A stretch of 64,000 bases of DNA from NCBI GenBank assembly GCA_016342415.1, contig JAEIOD010000026.1, forward strand, positions 21,818 to 85,817, in the 5' to 3' direction. Every line of letters starts with the position of its first letter. The first letter of the stretch is position 1. The stretch is from Clostridiales bacterium. GTDB taxonomy: Bacteria; Bacillota; Clostridia; Peptostreptococcales; Acidaminobacteraceae. A program made the translations under genes and the position numbers. This document shows, in pieces, positions 21,948 to 30,272 of the stretch. The notes under the pieces were generated by a model that did no database searches, was not told where the DNA came from, and saw only the letters and a program-made list of their open reading frames with translations.

Positions 21948-22075
21948 AAAAAAACCTCTACGTATAGACGAAGAGGCAATAAATTTAATCTATTTATACC
22001 TCGGTAGGATTATTAAGCCTTAGCCCCTACTGTCTATGGTGAATACTCATATTTATATTTCTTATGCAGTTTATC
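21948..22075 (-). ncRNA. Ribosomal protein L10 leader with attenuator
   Basis: The region before rplJ matches the known L10 leader. On the minus strand AGACAGTAGGGGCTAAG (complement of 22018-22034) can pair with CCTACCGAGG (complement of 21999-22008), the usual L10-binding element, and is followed by CCTCT...AGAGG and seven T residues, an intrinsic terminator (21948-21977). In this class excess L10, or L10 with L7/L12, binds the leader and reduces expression of rplJL. Confidence 0.85.
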
Positions 22076-22096
22076 ATTAAAGCGGACCTATGTCAA
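22068..22096 (-). promoter_or_regulatory. Promoter of rplJL
   Basis: Minus strand TTGACA (22091-22096) and TAAACT (22068-22073) with a 17-base spacer, directly after the rplA stop codon and just ahead of the L10 leader. Confidence 0.75.
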
Positions 22097-22110
22097 CTTT
22101 AATTTACACT

Positions 22111-22803
22111 TTATAATTTTGCAGCGTTTAACTTGATTCCTGGACTCATAGTTGATGTTAAAACTACAGATCTTAGGTAAGTTCCTTTTGCTGCAGCCGG
22201 TCTAGCTTTATTGATTGCTTCCATTAAAGCATCCATATTTTCAATTAGATGATTATTCTCGAAAGAAATTTTACCAATTGAACAGTGAATAATGTTAGTT
22301 TTATCTAGTCTATATTCAACTTTACCAGCTTTGATTTCATTTACCGCTTTTGTAAGATCAAAAGTTACAGTACCTGATTTAGGGTTTGGCATTAATCCTT
22401 TAGGACCTAATACTCTACCTAATCTACCGATAAGACCCATCATATCTGGAGTTGCTACAATTACATCATAGTCAAACCAGTTTTCTTTTTGAATCTTCTC
22501 TACCATATCTTCTGCACCAACAAAGTCAGCGCCAGCAGCTCTAGCTTCTTCAGCTTTTTCGCCTTTAGCTATTACTAGTACCTTCTTCGAATTTCCAGTA
22601 CCGTGAGGTAATACGATTGCACCTCTTACTTGTTGATCAGCATGTCTACCATCAACACCCATTTTGAAATGAACTTCAACAGTTTCATCAAATTTTGCTT
22701 TAGCTACGTCTTTTAATAAAACAATCGCTTCGTCTAGATCGTATAATTTAGACTTTTCGATTTTTTTCATAGCATCAGCATATCTCTTGCTTAATTTTGC
22801 CAT
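22111..22803 (-). CDS. rplA: 50S ribosomal protein L1
   Basis: The 230-residue protein is full length. [20 protein letters not shown] is the L1 signature. L1 forms the mobile stalk that moves the E-site tRNA, and often represses its own operon. It follows rplK by 47 bases, an ordinary L11 operon. Confidence 0.97.
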   Translation of the reverse strand: MAKLSKRYADAMKKIEKSKLYDLDEAIVLLKDVAKAKFDETVEVHFKMGVDGRHADQQVRGAIVLPHGTGNSKKVLVIAKGEKAEEARAAGADFVGAEDMVEKIQKENWFDYDVIVATPDMMGLIGRLGRVLGPKGLMPNPKSGTVTFDLTKAVNEIKAGKVEYRLDKTNIIHCSIGKISFENNHLIENMDALMEAINKARPAAAKGTYLRSVVLTSTMSPGIKLNAAKL

Positions 22804-22850
22804 TTTAAATCCTCCTCGTGGTATTAACGACTACGTCTCCCACTTGATTA

Positions 22851-23276
22851 TTATTCTTCTACTACAATACCCATACTTCTAGCTGTACCCATGATCATGC
22901 TAGTAGCAGTTTCGATAGTTGCTGCATTTAAATCTTCTCTCTTGATTTCTGCAATCTCTTGACATTGTGCCTTTGTGATTGTAGCAACCTTTACTTTATG
23001 AGGTTCGCCTGAAGCTTTATCAATTTTAGCCGCTTTCATTAAAAGAACTGCTGCCGGTGGAGTCTTAGTGATAAATGTGTATGATCTATCTTGATATACA
23101 CTGATTACAACTGGAATAATCATTCCTGGTTGATCTGCTGTTTTAGCGTTGAATTCTTTACAGAATTGCATAATATTAAGACCATGAGGACCTAACGCCG
23201 AACCAACTGGTGGTGCTGGAGTTGCTTTCCCTGCAGGAATTTGTAATTTTACTAAACTTACTAACTTCTTTGCCAT
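22851..23276 (-). CDS. rplK: 50S ribosomal protein L11
   Basis: The 141-residue product has [20 protein letters not shown] at the N-terminus and [14 protein letters not shown]; the N-terminal proline-rich part binds thiostrepton-like drugs and RelA in other species. L11 forms the GTPase-associated centre. It follows nusG by 34 bases. Confidence 0.97.
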   Translation of the reverse strand: MAKKLVSLVKLQIPAGKATPAPPVGSALGPHGLNIMQFCKEFNAKTADQPGMIIPVVISVYQDRSYTFITKTPPAAVLLMKAAKIDKASGEPHKVKVATITKAQCQEIAEIKREDLNAATIETATSMIMGTARSMGIVVEE

Positions 23277-23310
23277 TTTGTTTCACCTCCTCGAATGAGT
23301 TTATGATATG

Positions 23311-23829
23311 TTATTCTTTTTCAACTTGTATAAAGTCAAGTTCTACAGGAGTTTCTCTTCCGAACATCGAAATAGAAACATGTAAAATTTGCTTTTCCAT
23401 GTTTACTTCTTTAACAATACCTTCGAATCCTTCAAATGGACCTGAGACAACTTTAATGCTATCCCCTTCAACAACATCGATTTCAATCACATGTTTTTCG
23501 ATACCCATCTTAACAATTTCTTCTTCTGTCAATGGAATCGGTTTTGATTCTGGTCCAACAAATCCAGTTACTCCTCTAGTGTTTCTTACGATGTACCATG
23601 ACTCATCTGTCATGAGCATCTTTACAAGACAATAACCTGGGAATATCTTTCTTTGCTTCACTTTTTTCTTACCGTTTTTAATTTCAACTATTTCTTCGGT
23701 AGGGACAGCAACTTCTAAGATAAGGTCATTTTTGCCTCTGTTTTCAACGATTGCTTCGATATTTGCTTTTACTTTGTTTTCATGACCTGAGTATGTATGA
23801 ACAACATACCATTTAGCTTCTTTTGACAT
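23311..23829 (-). CDS. nusG: Transcription elongation factor NusG
   Basis: The protein has the NGN domain (KWYVVHTYSGHENKVKANIE, then GYCLVKMLMTDESWYIVRNT and GVTGFVGPESKPIPL) and a C-terminal KOW domain (GDSIKVVSGPFEGFEGIVKE). NusG binds RNA polymerase and, through S10, the ribosome. Homology places the start at MSKEAKWYVV (23829; 172 residues). A GGGAGGGTGGAG stretch lies about 25 bases further upstream than usual, with TACAATTGTA between; a GTG at 23871 would extend the protein by 14 atypical residues. Confidence 0.95.
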   Translation of the reverse strand: MSKEAKWYVVHTYSGHENKVKANIEAIVENRGKNDLILEVAVPTEEIVEIKNGKKKVKQRKIFPGYCLVKMLMTDESWYIVRNTRGVTGFVGPESKPIPLTEEEIVKMGIEKHVIEIDVVEGDSIKVVSGPFEGFEGIVKEVNMEKQILHVSISMFGRETPVELDFIQVEKE

Positions 23830-23886
23830 ACTGAATAGTGCTACAATTGTAACACTCCACCCTCCCTTCACATAATCTAGTTGTTA

Positions 23887-24081
23887 TTAACCAACGATTG
23901 CTCTGAATAAATAACTAAATACTGCATCACATACTGCTATCATAGCGCCAACTGAAACACACATAGCAAACACTACTGCAGTATATTGACCAACTTCTTT
24001 ACGATTTGGCCAGCTAACTTTTTTTAGTTCCATTCTGACACCTTTGAATGGACTTGTTTTCTTTTTTGTTTGAACAGCCAC
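23887..24081 (-). CDS. secE: Preprotein translocase subunit SecE
   Basis: The 64-residue, single-membrane-span protein has the conserved RMELKKVSWPNRKEV followed by a hydrophobic segment from about residue 35 to 60. SecE clamps SecY in the protein-conducting channel. The start is GTG with AAGGATG upstream. It is placed between rpmG and nusG as in most bacteria. Confidence 0.93.
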   Translation of the reverse strand: MAVQTKKKTSPFKGVRMELKKVSWPNRKEVGQYTAVVFAMCVSVGAMIAVCDAVFSYLFRAIVG

Positions 24082-24098
24082 TATTTCACATCCTTCAA

Positions 24099-24248
24099 CT
24101 ATTTAGTTTCCTTATGATTTGTATGAGTCTTACAGAATCTACAATACTTCTTAAGCTCTAATCTATCAGGATTATTTTTCTTATTTTTGCTTGTGTTATA
24201 GTTTCTTTGCTTACACTCTGTACAAGCTAAAGTAATATTCACTCTCAC
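24099..24248 (-). CDS. rpmG: 50S ribosomal protein L33, zinc-binding type
   Basis: A 49-residue protein that reads [19 protein letters not shown] at its start and has CTEC and CRFC pairs for zinc. The start is GTG, with AGGAGG eight bases away. L33 sits near the E site. It is the first gene after the promoter at 24312-24340, followed by secE and nusG. Confidence 0.95.
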   Translation of the reverse strand: MRVNITLACTECKQRNYNTSKNKKNNPDRLELKKYCRFCKTHTNHKETK

Positions 24249-24311
24249 TTCAGACACCTCCTAAACTTTTAGATATTTATATATACGTATCCAAAATACC
24301 GTTACCTTATT

Positions 24312-24340
24312 AAATTAACACACTAATATACAAATGTCAA
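24312..24340 (-). promoter_or_regulatory. Promoter of rpmG-secE-nusG
   Basis: Minus strand TTGACA (24335-24340) and TAATTT (24312-24317) with a 17-base spacer, just beyond the sigH stop codon. Confidence 0.7.
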
Positions 24341-24365
24341 CTAAGGTTTTAAGTATTTCAAATGA

Positions 24366-25022
24366 CTAATCAACTTCAAAATCTATCTTTAAATATTTTT
24401 CTATTTTCTTTTTCACTCTCTGCAAAGCATTATCTATTGATTTTACAGGTTTATCAAGATCAGTTGCAATCTCCTGATAGGATTCTCCAGCCAAGTAACA
24501 AGTTAAAACTTCCCACTCAAACTTACTGAGGATTTTCCCTATTTTTTCTTTTATAGACGTTACTTCTTCGCGAGATATATATAGTGTTTCTGGATTCATT
24601 GAACGTTTACCTTTTAGAACATCTAAAAGTGTACGTTCCGAATCATCATTATATATTGGTTTGTTCAAAGAAACATATGAGTTTAAAGGAATATGCTTTT
24701 GTCTAGTTGCTGTTTTTATAGCTGTTATGATTTGTCTTTTCACACACAGCTCTGCAAAAGCTTTAAAATTCGAATTCTTCTTAACATCATAATCTCTAAT
24801 AGCTTTGAAAAGACCAATCATACCTTCTTGAATAATATCTTCTGGGTCACCACCAATAAGAAAATACGATCTTGATTTTGCTTTAACAAAATTCTTGTAT
24901 TTCCGTATTAGGAAATCAAGAGCGAACATATCTCCTTCATTTGCCCAAGTTGCAATTAATTCATCTGGCATCGTTTTATAATCTTCAGTTTTAATGTATT
25001 TTGCAGATGTACCAGAACTCAT
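24366..25022 (-). CDS. sigH: RNA polymerase sigma-H factor (SigH family)
   Basis: This 218-residue sigma-70-family protein has region 2 (FLIRKYKNFVKAKSRSYFLI, GGDPEDIIQEGMIGLFKAIR) and region 4 (LSKFEWEVLTCYLAGESYQE), matching SigH of Bacillus and Clostridium, which turns on early sporulation or competence genes. The frame opens at a GTG (25031), but ATG 25022 is placed better behind AGGGAG. Neighbours rlmB, yacP and rpmG match the Bacillus arrangement. Whether the organism forms spores cannot be told. Confidence 0.93.
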   Translation of the reverse strand: MSSGTSAKYIKTEDYKTMPDELIATWANEGDMFALDFLIRKYKNFVKAKSRSYFLIGGDPEDIIQEGMIGLFKAIRDYDVKKNSNFKAFAELCVKRQIITAIKTATRQKHIPLNSYVSLNKPIYNDDSERTLLDVLKGKRSMNPETLYISREEVTSIKEKIGKILSKFEWEVLTCYLAGESYQEIATDLDKPVKSIDNALQRVKKKIEKYLKIDFEVD

Positions 25023-25061
25023 TATAATCACTCCCTGACCATAAGTAAATACCCAATTTAA

Positions 25062-25586
25062 CTATTTTTCATGTTCTTTCAACAAATTCTCCAGATTTTT
25101 TAAAGAATGACGGCTTATTTCCGCTTCTTTAGCATGTTCTTGCTCTTTCCGAATGCTTCTTTCAATCTTCTTTCTTATTCTAACACATTTATCTTTTAAT
25201 TCCCAAGGCGTCATTCGAATACCACCATTTCCGAGAATTTGTCTTTGTTGAACCCAATCTGAAGTAGCAACTCTAATAAGAATACGAACATCTGATGATA
25301 GCTTTTTCACTTCTCTTTCAATATAAGTATCTGCAGTCTGATTTTCCTTGGTATAAACAATCTTGACACGATTGACCTTTTCTATGTTTTCTTTTTTAGA
25401 TTGAGTCATATAAGCGTCGTATACTACGCATACTTCTTCACCGTAATAGGCAGCATATTCAAACATATAGTCATTCAGTTTTTCTCTAGCACCCTCAAGG
25501 TCAACTTCCAATAAACGCTTCAATTCTGGCCAAGCATTCAAAATATTATAACCGTCTACGAATAGAACGATTTTATGATGACTCAT
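25062..25586 (-). CDS. NYN-domain ribonuclease (YacP/Rae1 family)
   Basis: The 174-residue protein matches YacP (Rae1), a PIN-like nuclease that in Bacillus cuts mRNA in the ribosomal A site. VLFVDGYNILNAWPELK contains the first conserved aspartate (VDGYN), YDAY the second and TADTYIERE the third cluster, so the catalytic acids are present. The gene follows rlmB by one base and precedes sigH. Confidence 0.85.
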   Translation of the reverse strand: MSHHKIVLFVDGYNILNAWPELKRLLEVDLEGAREKLNDYMFEYAAYYGEEVCVVYDAYMTQSKKENIEKVNRVKIVYTKENQTADTYIEREVKKLSSDVRILIRVATSDWVQQRQILGNGGIRMTPWELKDKCVRIRKKIERSIRKEQEHAKEAEISRHSLKNLENLLKEHEK

Positions 25587-25587
25587 A

Positions 25588-26331
25588 TTAGCCTTGCCTT
25601 TGTTTGAAAATTTCGTACATAATTACCGAAGCCGCAACAGAAGCATTCAATGAGGAAACTTTTCCAATCATAGGAATATTAACCAAGAAGTCGCATTTTT
25701 CTTTAACAAGTCGACTAAGCCCTTGACCTTCATTTCCCATAACCAAAGCAATGGCACCTTTAAAGTCAGCTTGAAAATGTGTTTGTTCCCCAGTCATATC
25801 AGCACCAGCTATCCAAATATTTCTTTCTTTTAAAGTATCGATTGTTCTTGCTAGGTTAGTCACTCTACAAACAGGCACGTACTCAATGGCACCAGCAGAG
25901 GTTTTAGCTACTACAGGTGTTAAACCAACTGCTCTTCGTTTTGGAATGATAATACCATGAGCACCAACAGCATCAGCAGTTCTCATAATAGATCCTAAAT
26001 TATGCGGATCGTTTATTTCATCTAATATAATAAAGAACGGCACTTCCTCTTTTTCTTGTACTTCATTTAAAAGATCATCTAACTCTTTATAATCATATGC
26101 TGCTACAAATGCAATAACCCCTTGATGGTTATCCGATTGCGATAAACCATTGATTTTTTGTCTATCCACATATGATATTACAATACCTTTTTCTTTTGCT
26201 TTTGCAATGATTTTCTTGATTGAACCTTCTTTTTGTCCGTCAGCAACCATCAACTTGTTAATATCACGACCTGACTGAATGGCTTCTAGCACAGGATTTC
26301 TTCCCTCTATTATATAATCATTATCGTTCAT
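25588..26331 (-). CDS. rlmB: 23S rRNA 2'-O-methyltransferase, RlmB/TrmH family (SPOUT)
   Basis: The protein has an N-terminal substrate-binding domain (YIIEGRNPVLEAIQSGRDIN) and the SPOUT knot (DEINDPHNLGSIMRTADAVG, later ALVMGNEGQGLSRLVKEKCD and IPMIGKVSSLNASVAASVIM). These motifs bind S-adenosylmethionine. RlmB methylates G2251 in E. coli; the exact target here is inferred. It directly follows thyX (no gap) in one operon. Confidence 0.92.
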   Translation of the reverse strand: MNDNDYIIEGRNPVLEAIQSGRDINKLMVADGQKEGSIKKIIAKAKEKGIVISYVDRQKINGLSQSDNHQGVIAFVAAYDYKELDDLLNEVQEKEEVPFFIILDEINDPHNLGSIMRTADAVGAHGIIIPKRRAVGLTPVVAKTSAGAIEYVPVCRVTNLARTIDTLKERNIWIAGADMTGEQTHFQADFKGAIALVMGNEGQGLSRLVKEKCDFLVNIPMIGKVSSLNASVAASVIMYEIFKQRQG

Positions 26332-27093
26332 CTACTCTCCCTTTAAATAATAAGCTCTTTTTTCTTTCACCTTACCACAAGTCATTACACCTTCAGGACA
26401 GTTACTGCCTACACAGTTAGGTCCAGCATACTTAAACAAAGTAGGTGATACTTCTTTAACAAGATCTAACATAGAATCTGCCATATCTCGAATTTCCCAT
26501 TGTGCCCGATCACAACAACGATGTTTAAAAAAATGCATTAAGGTTCTTGCGTTCATCGTAAATATCATTTTTGTTTCACATGCATTAGGAAATACAAATC
26601 TAGCATCCTCTATTGCTTTCTTTTCTGCAAAACTTTTAGATTTTTTCTCTGAATAACCTTCAGACAGAAACTCATTATAATAGCTTTCTTCTAAAGATTC
26701 AACCAGTTCATCATAATGTTGTTGATCTTCTTTCATTGCTGTTAAGAATATCTCTCTTGCCTTCGGATTTTTTTCGATCATTGGAGGCATAACAAAATCA
26801 AACTGATCCAATTTTACATATCTTTGTGATTGCTGTGAAAAAGATGCAATTCTATGCCTTACCAGCTGGTGTGTCAAAACACGACTCACGCCTTCTACTG
26901 CAAAAGTAAATGAAACGTGTTCTATTGGGGATTCATGTCCTAAACTTGAAAGCTTTTCTATAAAATTATGTACTTTCTCATCAGTTAAACCATCTAATAT
27001 ATCAGAAGTCCCCGTTTTAGAATAACATAATTTCGCTGCAGTCGAAACCAACCTCTCCGGATCTGGTGTATGTGTTAATAAATCAACCTTCAT
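26332..27093 (-). CDS. thyX: Flavin-dependent thymidylate synthase
   Basis: ThyX makes dTMP from dUMP using FAD, NADPH and methylene-tetrahydrofolate. The 253-residue protein has the defining RHRxxS motif ([16 protein letters not shown]) and [20 protein letters not shown], the dUMP-binding region. It has no relation to classical ThyA, and no dihydrofolate reductase is nearby, as expected because ThyX gives tetrahydrofolate directly. Start shares a base with the end of the neighbouring small gene. Confidence 0.95.
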   Translation of the reverse strand: MKVDLLTHTPDPERLVSTAAKLCYSKTGTSDILDGLTDEKVHNFIEKLSSLGHESPIEHVSFTFAVEGVSRVLTHQLVRHRIASFSQQSQRYVKLDQFDFVMPPMIEKNPKAREIFLTAMKEDQQHYDELVESLEESYYNEFLSEGYSEKKSKSFAEKKAIEDARFVFPNACETKMIFTMNARTLMHFFKHRCCDRAQWEIRDMADSMLDLVKEVSPTLFKYAGPNCVGSNCPEGVMTCGKVKEKRAYYLKGE

Positions 27094-27446
27094 TATTTTT
27101 CAATTCCTTCCAAGATACGTTCTTCGGAAAACGGCAGGATCCATAGAATATATTTCCTAACTTTTGCTTTATAAACACCTTCCGTGGTTTTAATTTCCCC
27201 TTCTAGGTCTTTATACTTCTTGTCACCTTCCGACATTTCCGATATCTTTACTATTTTAGGTGTTACTAGATGGTATTCATATACCCATCCCGAGTACTGT
27301 TCTTCAATTATATTTTCTACTTTCAAATAGAAAGCTTCTTCCAATCCATTCTTTGGTGTATAGTTATCTATCCATAGTGATTTCACACACAGAATCAATA
27401 ATAACACGACCATAGCGATTACAATGAACTTATCCCTTTTCGCCAT
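27093..27446 (-). CDS. Hypothetical membrane-anchored protein
   Basis: I do not recognise this 117-residue protein. It has a hydrophobic N-terminal segment ([15 protein letters not shown], about residues 7-21), then a soluble part with no cysteines or obvious catalytic motif, so the product probably lies outside the membrane. ATG 27446 is preferred over the preceding GTG because GGAGG lies six bases upstream. It overlaps the end of mrnC by 17 bases and ends at the thyX start, so it is translated from the same message; conserved linkage elsewhere is unknown. Confidence 0.6.
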   Translation of the reverse strand: MAKRDKFIVIAMVVLLLILCVKSLWIDNYTPKNGLEEAFYLKVENIIEEQYSGWVYEYHLVTPKIVKISEMSEGDKKYKDLEGEIKTTEGVYKAKVRKYILWILPFSEERILEGIEK

Positions 27447-27876
27447 CACTTACCTCCGGATCAATATGTTTGATACCATGTATAATCAGTTCTTCCAATC
27501 TTTCTTTTTCACCTTTTAAATGCAATAAACCAATCAAAGCCTCAAATCCAGTCGCCATTTTATAGTCTTTGATATTCGCATTCTTAGCAGGTGTTGAAAC
27601 CTTCTGGTTTCTCCCGCGCATAACGACTGCCCATTCAGCTTCTGAAAGGTATGGTTTTAAATACTCTACAATTCTAGCCTGAGCTGAAGCTTTTACAAAT
27701 GTAACCCCTCTTTTATTAAGTTCATTAACACTGGATCTGTAATTGTTCATAACATAAGTACGAATGTAAACTTCATAAACAGCATCTCCAATATAAGCAA
27801 GTTTTAGTCCATTCATCATTTTAACTTCATCATCCGATAATTTTCTTCGATCAATTTTATCTACAAATTGCTTCAA
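27430..27876 (-). CDS. mrnC: Mini-ribonuclease 3 (Mini-III)
   Basis: Mini-III matures 23S rRNA by cutting a double-stranded stem; it is RNase III without the RNA-binding domain. The core NGLKLAYIGDAVYEVYIRTY and later FEALIGLLHLKGEKERLEEL match the family, and the acidic active-site residues (D, E) are there. The frame opens inside cysS at a GTG (27912); TTG 27876, three bases after AGGTGAT, gives 148 residues, near the Bacillus length. The start remains uncertain. Confidence 0.88.
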   Translation of the reverse strand: MKQFVDKIDRRKLSDDEVKMMNGLKLAYIGDAVYEVYIRTYVMNNYRSSVNELNKRGVTFVKASAQARIVEYLKPYLSEAEWAVVMRGRNQKVSTPAKNANIKDYKMATGFEALIGLLHLKGEKERLEELIIHGIKHIDPEVSDGEKG

Positions 27877-27886
27877 CACATCACCT

Positions 27887-29281
27887 TTACCTTTTGTATG
27901 ACCACTTAACACCTGTTGGTGTATCTTCTAGTATAATACCTTTTTCCAGTAGCAGGTCTCTTATCTCATCCGATTTCTCAAAATCCTTGTTTTTTCTAGC
28001 TTCTTGGCGTTCTTCAACAAGTGCTTTTAAGTCATCTGCCAAATCATCATTTTCTTTAGTCAACAAACCTAAAACACTTGTTAATTCATTTAACAAATCA
28101 ATACTTTTCAGAATATACGTTCTAGAAGATTCATCGTTCATATCTTTATTCAAATCTCTAACCAGTTCAAATACGGCAGCAATACCATCAGCAGTATTAA
28201 AGTCATCATCCAACGCTTCAATGAATTTTTCTTTATGTCTGTAATATGAGTTTAACACATCCACTTCTTTTGCTGTTACTGCATCCTCGGCAGTCTTAAG
28301 TAGGTGCATCATATTATCACGCGCTGTATAGATTCTTTCCAAACCATTTGCCGCTGACTCAACAAGCTCTCTGCTAAAGTTTACAGGATGTCTATAATGC
28401 ACTGACAATAAGAAGAATCTTACCACTTCAGCATCATATTTTTCTAGAATCTCTCTCACTGTAAAGAAATTACCTTCTGATTTGGACATTTTTTTATTAT
28501 CAATATTGATATAACCATTGTGCATCCAGTAGTTTGCCAATGTTTTACCCGTATACGCTTCACTTTGTGCCACTTCATTTTCATGATGTGGAAATACCAA
28601 ATCTTTACCACCAGCATGAATATCGATGGTTTCCCCCAAATGCTTGTTGATCATTGCCGAACATTCAATATGCCACCCCGGACGTCCTTCACCCCAAGGC
28701 GATCTCCAGGCAATTTGCCCCTCTTTTTTTAATTTCCAAAGAGCAAAATCCATTGGATTTTTTTTAATTGCACTGACTTCAACACGGGCACCCGCTTCTA
28801 AATCATCAATGTTTTGTCCTGATAACTTACCGTAACCTTTATAAGCTTTCATATCAAAATACACATCACCTTCAACTTCGTAAGCAAAACCTTTTGATAT
28901 CAAAACTTTAATCATTTTTATGATGTTACCAATATTTTCTGATACTTTGGGATGTACGTCTGCATGTCTAACCCCTAAAGCATCTGCATCTTTATAGTAT
29001 TCTTCAATAAAACGATTGGCAACAGCCATTGCCTCATCGCCTTCTTCTAAAGCTTTTTTATCTATTTTATCATTAACATCTGTGAAGTTTTGAACATAAG
29101 TGACATCATAACCTCTATATTCTAGATAACTTCTAAAGGCATCAAATATTAAAAACGGTCTCGCATTACCAATATGAAAATAATTATAAACCGTAGGTCC
29201 ACACACATACATTTTAACTTTATTAGGTTCAATCGTTTTGAACTCCTCTTTTTCTCTAGATAACGTATTATAAATTTTCAT
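27887..29281 (-). CDS. cysS: Cysteinyl-tRNA synthetase
   Basis: The 464-residue class I enzyme charges tRNA-Cys. It has the HIGH variant HIGN ([11 protein letters not shown]), the KMSKS motif [13 protein letters not shown] and zinc ligands, including [19 protein letters not shown] and HHENE. The gene follows cysE by 58 bases and is under the cysteine T-box upstream of cysE. Confidence 0.96.
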   Translation of the reverse strand: MKIYNTLSREKEEFKTIEPNKVKMYVCGPTVYNYFHIGNARPFLIFDAFRSYLEYRGYDVTYVQNFTDVNDKIDKKALEEGDEAMAVANRFIEEYYKDADALGVRHADVHPKVSENIGNIIKMIKVLISKGFAYEVEGDVYFDMKAYKGYGKLSGQNIDDLEAGARVEVSAIKKNPMDFALWKLKKEGQIAWRSPWGEGRPGWHIECSAMINKHLGETIDIHAGGKDLVFPHHENEVAQSEAYTGKTLANYWMHNGYINIDNKKMSKSEGNFFTVREILEKYDAEVVRFFLLSVHYRHPVNFSRELVESAANGLERIYTARDNMMHLLKTAEDAVTAKEVDVLNSYYRHKEKFIEALDDDFNTADGIAAVFELVRDLNKDMNDESSRTYILKSIDLLNELTSVLGLLTKENDDLADDLKALVEERQEARKNKDFEKSDEIRDLLLEKGIILEDTPTGVKWSYKR

Positions 29282-29339
29282 GACTTTCTCCTTTTTATCT
29301 AATCCATTATATCACTATTTAAACACTTACAAAAGTATG

Positions 29340-29975
29340 CTACAAAATCTTATCTTCTAAGGCTTCTAAACGATTTCTTAACATTTCAAATTCTCTTTCG
29401 ACAGGATTAGGCAAATGAATTTGATCCATGTCATAGAGTTTTTCATTATCCACTTTCTCATAATTCTGTTTGACGATCCGACCTGGCACACCTACAACTG
29501 TACAATGATCGGGAACTTCTTTTAACACCACTGATCCAGCGCCAATTTTGGAATGATCTCCGATTTTAAAAGGACCAAGTATTTTTGCACCTGAGGCAAT
29601 CATAACACAATTACCTATTGTAGGATGTCGTTTCCCACAGTCTTTTCCAGTACCACCTAGAGTAACGCCTTGATATATCGTAACATCATCACCAATGATC
29701 GCTGTTTCTCCTATGACCACACCCATGCCATGATCAATTAACAATCTTCTACCCACTACTGCACCTGGATGGATTTCTATCCCCGTCAATATTCTCATCA
29801 ATTGAGATCCCAGCCTTGCCACTACCTTTAAACCCACCTCATATAAGAAGTGATTCACTCGATGCGCAAGAACTGCATGAACACCCGGATAACACAATAA
29901 TATTTCCAATCTATTTCTAGCAGCAGGATCTCGACGTAAAATGGAAGCTAATAAACTTTCTTCTTTTTTCTTCAT
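29340..29975 (-). CDS. cysE: Serine O-acetyltransferase
   Basis: CysE makes O-acetylserine from serine and acetyl-CoA, the direct precursor of cysteine. The 211-residue protein has a helical N-terminus and a left-handed beta helix of hexapeptide repeats with [20 protein letters not shown] and the [19 protein letters not shown] loop containing the catalytic His. The short N-terminus matches the Bacillus type. Its position behind a cysteine T-box fits cysteine supply. Confidence 0.95.
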   Translation of the reverse strand: MKKKEESLLASILRRDPAARNRLEILLCYPGVHAVLAHRVNHFLYEVGLKVVARLGSQLMRILTGIEIHPGAVVGRRLLIDHGMGVVIGETAIIGDDVTIYQGVTLGGTGKDCGKRHPTIGNCVMIASGAKILGPFKIGDHSKIGAGSVVLKEVPDHCTVVGVPGRIVKQNYEKVDNEKLYDMDQIHLPNPVEREFEMLRNRLEALEDKIL

Positions 29976-29996
29976 TTTGATCTCCTTTATAAATAC

Positions 29997-30221
29997 AAAA
30001 AATCGCCCTTAAATAAAGGCGATATACATCACGGTTCCACTTTAATTAGGCCGAAGCCTATCTCGTATAATCGATAACGGGATCAACCGACACGCCCTAC
30101 TAATTTCAAGCGGTAACTCATAGGTGCACTTCAATCATCTGCTGTTTAGATGTCTTTCACCACTCAACATCCTCTCTAAAAACTTTCAATGAATTACTCT
30201 CCTAATCAAAGTCTTCTAATT
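29997..30221 (-). ncRNA. T-box riboswitch, cysteine-specific
   Basis: On the minus strand the leader has AGTGGAACCGTG (core at 30030-30039), the T-box antiterminator element, followed by an intrinsic terminator ATCGCC...GGGCGAT plus six T residues (29997-30023). The specifier loop reads GAAG-TGC-ACC, so the codon is TGC, cysteine (30126-30128). The base after TGG in the T-box is A, complementary to the U73 discriminator of tRNA-Cys. Uncharged tRNA-Cys would allow read-through into cysE-cysS. Confidence 0.9.
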
Positions 30222-30227
30222 ATGGTG

Positions 30228-30256
30228 ATGATAACAAAAAAAAATCGCTTTTGCAA
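30228..30256 (-). promoter_or_regulatory. Promoter of the cysE-cysS unit, nested in the gltX terminator
   Basis: Minus strand TTGCAA (30251-30256) and TATCAT (30228-30233) with a 17-base spacer. The -35 is in the loop and the spacer in the descending arm and T run of the gltX terminator at 30236-30264. The elements are not perfect matches, so confidence is moderate. Confidence 0.55.
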
Positions 30257-30264
30257 GCGATTTT
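30236..30264 (-). terminator. Terminator after gltX
   Basis: Minus strand AAAATCGCTT, loop GCAA, AAGCGATTTT with a run of nine T residues; it follows the gltX stop codon closely. Confidence 0.9.
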
Positions 30265-30272
30265 ACAATTAA

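Noticed and set aside
24366..25031. Sigma factor as an ECF type
   Set aside because: The length, the region 2 sequence and the neighbours rpmG-secE-nusG match sigma-H, not ECF factors.
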